From positions 152,501 to 216,500 of the forward strand of contig JADJHZ010000024.1 in NCBI GenBank assembly GCA_016707205.1: a DNA stretch of 64,000 bases. The letters are read 5' to 3'. Both the position numbers and the translations under genes were made by a program. The notes under the pieces are model-generated. The model saw only the letters and a program-made list of their open reading frames with translations. It was not told where the DNA came from and did not search any database. Shown in pieces: positions 60,986 to 64,000 of this stretch; position 1 is the stretch's first letter, and the number at the start of each line of letters is the position of its first letter. Origin of the DNA: Haliscomenobacter sp. (GTDB lineage: Bacteria > Bacteroidota > Bacteroidia > Chitinophagales > Saprospiraceae).

Positions 60986-61798
60986 CTACGCTTCGTAATC
61001 CATACTGAGTACGGGCAAGGCGGAGTGGTTGATCAGCGCTTCCACATTACTGCCGGTAAGGAGGCGACGAAGCGGATGCCGCTGATGATTGGAAATCCCT
61101 ACAAGGGAAGCCCCGATGGCACGCGCAAAGGACCGAATTCCCTGATCGACATTAAAATCCTGATACTGATGCACAAACCCTTTTAATGGGGGGCAAAGGT
61201 TCAGAAAATGGGTCATCGCCTCTTTCCCTCTGGCGGGCGAAACCTCAAAAAGCGAAGAAGTGCGCACCATCAGCAGGTGGATTTCCGGAACGAAATGCTT
61301 AACGATCTCTTTGAAACGAAGAAACGCGCCCTCCTCTTCAGCGGTAAAGTCGGAAGCAAAGACCACCTTGTCCAAAACCAGTTCCGGCATAGGTTCCTTA
61401 ACCACCAGAACCGGCCGGTGAACGCACCGCACCACCTTTTGGGTATTGGATCCGATAAAGTATTCGCTTTTTCCGCTGGCGCCATGCGACCCCATAAAAA
61501 GGAGATCCACCCCGTACTGTACCACATAGTCCCGGATTACATCCACCAATCTTCCTTCGCAGGTATCGCATACAAAAGGGACATCCGGAAAGCGATTCCT
61601 TAAATCCGCCGCCAGGAGTTCCATCGCTGGAGCAACCCTGCTTTCCTGCGCATCCCCCAACTGCCCGTGGTCTGGAACCCGGGAACAGTGGATCACCCGC
61701 ACCGTGGCCGAAAAATGGCGTGCAAATTGAGCGGCAGCATCAAGGGCGTACCCCGCGCATTCCGAAAAATCGGTCGGGACTAAAATCGTTCGGATCAT
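60986..61798 (-). CDS. Tandem universal stress protein (cluster II)
   Basis: The 270-residue protein from the ATG at 61798 has two UspA-like domains. The first starts MIRTILVPTDFSECAGYALD and has the ATP-loop-like MGSHGASGKSEYFIGSNTQK. The second is shorter (VVFASDFTAEEEGAFLRF) and ends with GISNHQRHPLRRLLTGSNV, a degenerate loop. Universal stress proteins respond to oxygen limitation and energy stress. The gene follows the frameshifted CBS gene by 20 bases. The frame extends 25 codons upstream across the CBS gene's stop. Confidence 0.87.
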   Translation of the reverse strand: MIRTILVPTDFSECAGYALDAAAQFARHFSATVRVIHCSRVPDHGQLGDAQESRVAPAMELLAADLRNRFPDVPFVCDTCEGRLVDVIRDYVVQYGVDLLFMGSHGASGKSEYFIGSNTQKVVRCVHRPVLVVKEPMPELVLDKVVFASDFTAEEEGAFLRFKEIVKHFVPEIHLLMVRTSSLFEVSPARGKEAMTHFLNLCPPLKGFVHQYQDFNVDQGIRSFARAIGASLVGISNHQRHPLRRLLTGSNVEALINHSALPVLSMDYEA

Positions 61799-61817
61799 GC
61801 CTGAAGGCTTAGGCCTG

Positions 61818-62250
61818 CTAGGTAGCGTTCCGGCTGTAAAATTTGACGATATCCCGGTTAGTGACGATCCCAACCAGCTTGCCCTCCACTACGGGCAGGG
61901 GAACTGATATTCCGCTCCGAAAAAATCCGGGCGGCAAGACTAACGGGGTCTTCCGGCGAGATCGTTTGCAGGGGATGGGGCGTCATGAGATCCAGCACGG
62001 AAAAATGCTTATTGAGCGTTGTCTCGTCCAGACGACCCAATTCGGGGAGCTTAAAACTAAACGCCCGGAGCACATCGTTGGCGCTAAGTATGCCCAGGAT
62101 TTCGCCGCTGTCCTTTTGCACTACCGGCAGGTGGTGAATATTCATTAGCAAAAAAAGCCTGCATAAGGGCAGAAACTCATGGTCGGGATGAGCCACCAAA
62201 ACCTGGCGGCTCATAATGTCCGCAATTTTGTGCTGGGTGCTGGTTGTCAT
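61818..62250 (-). pseudogene. CBS-pair protein with a one-base frameshift (cluster II)
   Basis: From the ATG at 62250 the protein begins MTTSTQHKIADIMSRQVLVA with two CBS motifs (HHLPVVQKDSGEILGILSAN). The reading frame goes astray at ERNIS and ends at 61858. In the next frame, the expected remainder continues: PLPVVEGKLVGIVTNRDIVK and SRNAT, with a stop at 61818. One extra base at about 61898-61903 explains this (GGGGAA on the plus strand). It overlaps the upstream gene by ATGA. Intact, it would resemble the CBS proteins of cluster I. Confidence 0.78.
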
Positions 62251-62630
62251 AGAGAGTTGTGCTTTTCGTTAAAGAACCGCTCAGAACTGCTTCCTTTGCG
62301 GTTTTGCTCGGCCAGCGTCCAGGAATCGGTCGCTGTAGTTTGTATCCAGATATTTCCCGAACGGCGGAAAACCTGCACGTTCAATCCATACGTATCGTAG
62401 AATGCCTGCTCAAATTCGCGAACCGTCATGTTCTCATGGATTCGGAAATCACCCTCTGTGTGGGTGGTTCGAACCAGCCCGATCGGCTGCTCCCCATCCA
62501 GCCGGGTCGCCATAGGCGACCCTTGGCCCGCTTCGTGGCGTCCGGTGAAGAACTCGATCTTCAAGGCGTTGAAGAGTTGGTTAAACGCCCGCTGTATTTC
62601 TCTCAAGGTCTTTTGGTCGTTGATAATCAT
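62247..62630 (-). CDS. Hypothetical protein in the stress cluster (127 residues)
   Basis: The product from the ATG at 62630 starts MIINDQKTLREIQRAFNQLF and contains NMTVREFEQAFYDTYGLNVQ and VFRRSGNIWIQTTATDSWTL. It is soluble, with a mixed alpha/beta pattern. I do not recognise a named family. It is coupled to the CBS gene by ATGA. A promoter with two Crp/Fnr-like palindromes lies directly upstream, so it heads the operon 62630-60645. Confidence 0.7.
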   Translation of the reverse strand: MIINDQKTLREIQRAFNQLFNALKIEFFTGRHEAGQGSPMATRLDGEQPIGLVRTTHTEGDFRIHENMTVREFEQAFYDTYGLNVQVFRRSGNIWIQTTATDSWTLAEQNRKGSSSERFFNEKHNSL

Positions 62631-62652
62631 AACCCTCAATTTCCAATATGAT

Positions 62653-62717
62653 CAAAAATACCTGCCCTCCCTTTTCCCCCAATTGACAAAACTCATGTTC
62701 CATTCTGATTTTCATCA
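62653..62717 (-). promoter_or_regulatory. Promoter with two Crp/Fnr-like operators for the cluster II operon
   Basis: On the minus strand TATTTTTG (complement of 62653-62660) is a perfect TAnnTTTG. The palindrome TTGA-CAAAAC-TCAT (62683-62696) is centred 33 bases upstream of it, the class II activator spacing. A second, weaker TGA-TTTTCA-TCA palindrome is at 62706-62717. Confidence 0.65.
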
Positions 62718-62749
62718 CGAGCAAAAAGGAAAACCCGGATGCTCCCCTA

Positions 62750-63688
62750 CTACCGGACAATCAGTATAGGAATGCTGTCGTCCAGTTTGAGCAGGGTCTC
62801 GGTAACGCTGCCCAAAAGCAGGCGTTCTACGCGGGAGTGTCCTTTGGCGCCCATAACAATCAGGGCCCCCGATTCCCGGATTGCGAAATCGTAAAGGTAC
62901 GAGGCTACGCTGGCAAACTGCCGTTCGACCATTTCGGCTTCTATGAAATCGGCCATTCCCTCGGGCGCGTAACGGGTAAGAAATGCCTGAAATGCCGCTT
63001 TCCGGTCTTGCTGAATGATCCGGCGCACGTCCTCAATTTTTTCTACCAGGTAAATGTTCAGGTTAGGCAGTTCGTACACATTCACGCAGGTGATGCGAAC
63101 CGGCGATGGAATGGCCTGGCGGATGGCAATAGCGCGTTCGAGCGCTTTCACCGAATACGGCGAAAAGTCGACCGGCACGATAATGTGGTCCATTCTCGCC
63201 TCGCTCCCTTCGGGTATGATCAGCACATCCCCTTTGGATTTGCGGACGAGGTTTGCGGCGAGAATCCCATGATCGCTGTGGTCGATGCGTTGCCCAATCA
63301 CCGTGAGATCGGAAGGATGAGCTTGGGATTCCTCCAGGAGCGCTTCCAGGGGATCTCCCTCCCGAATGTCAAAGGAGAGCTGCGTCTGGTGGTGCAAGGG
63401 ATGGAGCAGGATGCGGTTCTGCATTTCCTGGATCACCTCCCGGTTGAATTCCAGGTTGGAGATCATGCGCTGGGAATCTGGCTCGTATAGGGACTGAAAC
63501 AAATCAAACCGGGGCGCGACATGCACCATATTTACCTTGTGTACAGGAATTGCCTGGGTGAAAAAGTCGAGAAACCGCAACACCGCTTCGTCGGCAATAC
63601 CCAACTCCAAAGCCACCAGCATCTGGCGAACGGAAAAGGCATTTGCACCCTTTTCCGTCCTCTTTTCATTAGCGATCAGGGCACTCAT
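62750..63688 (-). CDS. Universal stress protein, tandem form (cluster II)
   Basis: The 312-residue protein from the ATG at 63688 has two UspA-type domains. The N-terminal one is divergent (VRQMLVALELGIADEAVLRF). The second is canonical (MDHIIVPVDFSPYSVKALER) and ends with the loop VMGAKGHSRVERLLLGSVTE, which is the ATP-binding-type GxxGHSxxxxxxxGSVT. It starts about 100 bases downstream of a Crp/Fnr-like operator. It may be the first gene of the cluster or a separate unit, because another operator lies between it and 62630. Confidence 0.87.
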   Translation of the reverse strand: MSALIANEKRTEKGANAFSVRQMLVALELGIADEAVLRFLDFFTQAIPVHKVNMVHVAPRFDLFQSLYEPDSQRMISNLEFNREVIQEMQNRILLHPLHHQTQLSFDIREGDPLEALLEESQAHPSDLTVIGQRIDHSDHGILAANLVRKSKGDVLIIPEGSEARMDHIIVPVDFSPYSVKALERAIAIRQAIPSPVRITCVNVYELPNLNIYLVEKIEDVRRIIQQDRKAAFQAFLTRYAPEGMADFIEAEMVERQFASVASYLYDFAIRESGALIVMGAKGHSRVERLLLGSVTETLLKLDDSIPILIVR

Positions 63689-63786
63689 TATCTTCGGTTT
63701 ATTGGTAAACAATTCCGGAAAACCGGCTTCTATTCAAAGTTTACCTCAAACCATTAGATTCTGAAATGACAAGAGAGCCGGGAGCG

Positions 63787-63802
63787 AATGACTTAAATCA
63801 TT
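63787..63802 (-). promoter_or_regulatory. Crp/Fnr-like operator upstream of the cluster II stress gene
   Basis: AATGA-CTTAAA-TCATT is a perfect 5+5 inverted repeat with N6 spacing. Its right half forms the left edge of palindromic element C. No -7 element is found at 33 bases. The best candidate nearby lies 43 bases away and is imperfect. Confidence 0.5.
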
Positions 63803-63900
63803 GCACGCTACTGAACATTATGGGAACGAGACCATCCAGGTTTGCCAAACCTGGATGGTCTGGATGCCCGGAAAACGAACATGTCCATTAGTGTGAATGA
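63798..63900 (-). repeat. Dispersed palindromic element, copy C (reversed orientation)
   Basis: Core arms AGACCATCCAGGTTT (63829-63843) and AAACCTGGATGGTCT (63847-63861) are a perfect 15-bp stem with a 3-base loop. Outer arms are CACGCTACTGAACAT and ATGTCCATTAGTGTG with mismatches, then TCATT/AATGA. It is inverted relative to copies A and B. The stem differs from A and B at one pair, changed on both sides. Confidence 0.9.
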
Positions 63901-64000
63901 TTGACACTACCGTATAGAATGCGCGAGAACGCTTGCCGGAAGCCCAGACGTCTTCAAGAATGTTCATACCACTGGCCTTCTCCCTCTCCAACCTTATCTC
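63901..64000. other. Window end, no assignable gene
   Basis: The last 100 bases show no complete gene. A minus-strand frame is open through them (EREKASGMNILEDVWASG and similar), which could be the edge of a neighbouring gene, but nothing in it is diagnostic. Confidence 0.3.

Overview
The window reads as chromosomal DNA of a member of the Bacteroidota, most likely a Saprospiria/Lewinella-type organism (inference). The evidence is: several -7 promoter elements of the Bacteroidota form TAnnTTTG (2441, 6151, 9301, 14512, 16531, 18833, 40555, 62653); few Shine-Dalgarno sequences; a protein with a type IX secretion sorting domain; a HYC_CC_PP-type small protein; and outer-membrane/OmpA and MORN-caspase proteins typical of the phylum. 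Base composition is moderately GC-rich, and intergenic DNA is full of palindromic and simple repeats.

Layout. 1-2.4 kb: end of serC, a YgjP-like metallopeptidase, and the ribosomal operon rpsF-rpsR-rplI. 2.5-5.9 kb: two tandem secreted MORN-repeat/caspase proteins. 6.5-17.2 kb: a frameshifted HD gene, aroB, ABM and SAM-hydroxide genes, phoH, aroA, an OmpA-like protein, a glutaryl-CoA-dehydrogenase-like gene, folB, a DUF819 protein and lspA. 17.3-25 kb: sodium symporter, efp-accB-accC, an MsbA-like ABC exporter and two secreted proteins. 25.4-33.5 kb: a copper/heavy-metal efflux operon (cusA-, cusC- and cusB-like genes plus two small Cys-rich metal-handling proteins and a HYC_CC_PP protein).

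33.5-44.4 kb is the most interesting part. It holds CBS-domain and universal-stress proteins, a histidine kinase whose first PAS domain carries the FixL heme-binding signature, a response regulator fused to a complete Crp/Fnr-type DNA-binding module, and (after a tRNA-Gln) a sulfur module of an NrfD-like membrane protein, two YeeE/YedE halves and two rhodanese-fold proteins. Both rhodanese-fold proteins have lost the active-site cysteine and instead end in a cysteine that is their only one. 44.5-57 kb: a vapBC-like pair, a dead antitoxin, an FAD oxidoreductase, a broken LytTR regulator, a broken CPBP protease fusion, a fatty-acid desaturase, fadD, a diheme cytochrome c and two RNA methyltransferases. 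57-64 kb: a 1105-residue VPS10/BNR-repeat protein and a second universal-stress/CBS cluster.

How the parts fit (inference). Palindromes of the form ATGA-N6-TCAT or close to it, the half-site spacing of Crp/Fnr sites, lie upstream of the kinase gene and the neighbouring stress gene, the lipoprotein-CBS-CBS operon, the NrfD sulfur operon and both transcription units of the second stress cluster. At three of them a -7-like element is centred 32-33 bp downstream of the palindrome centre, the class II activator geometry. This suggests one local regulon in which a gas- or redox-sensing FixL-like kinase and its response-regulator/Crp partner control stress proteins and a sulfur-handling system.

Five genes carry single-base frame breaks and one an in-frame stop, so uncorrected indels in the assembly should be considered before calling them pseudogenes.
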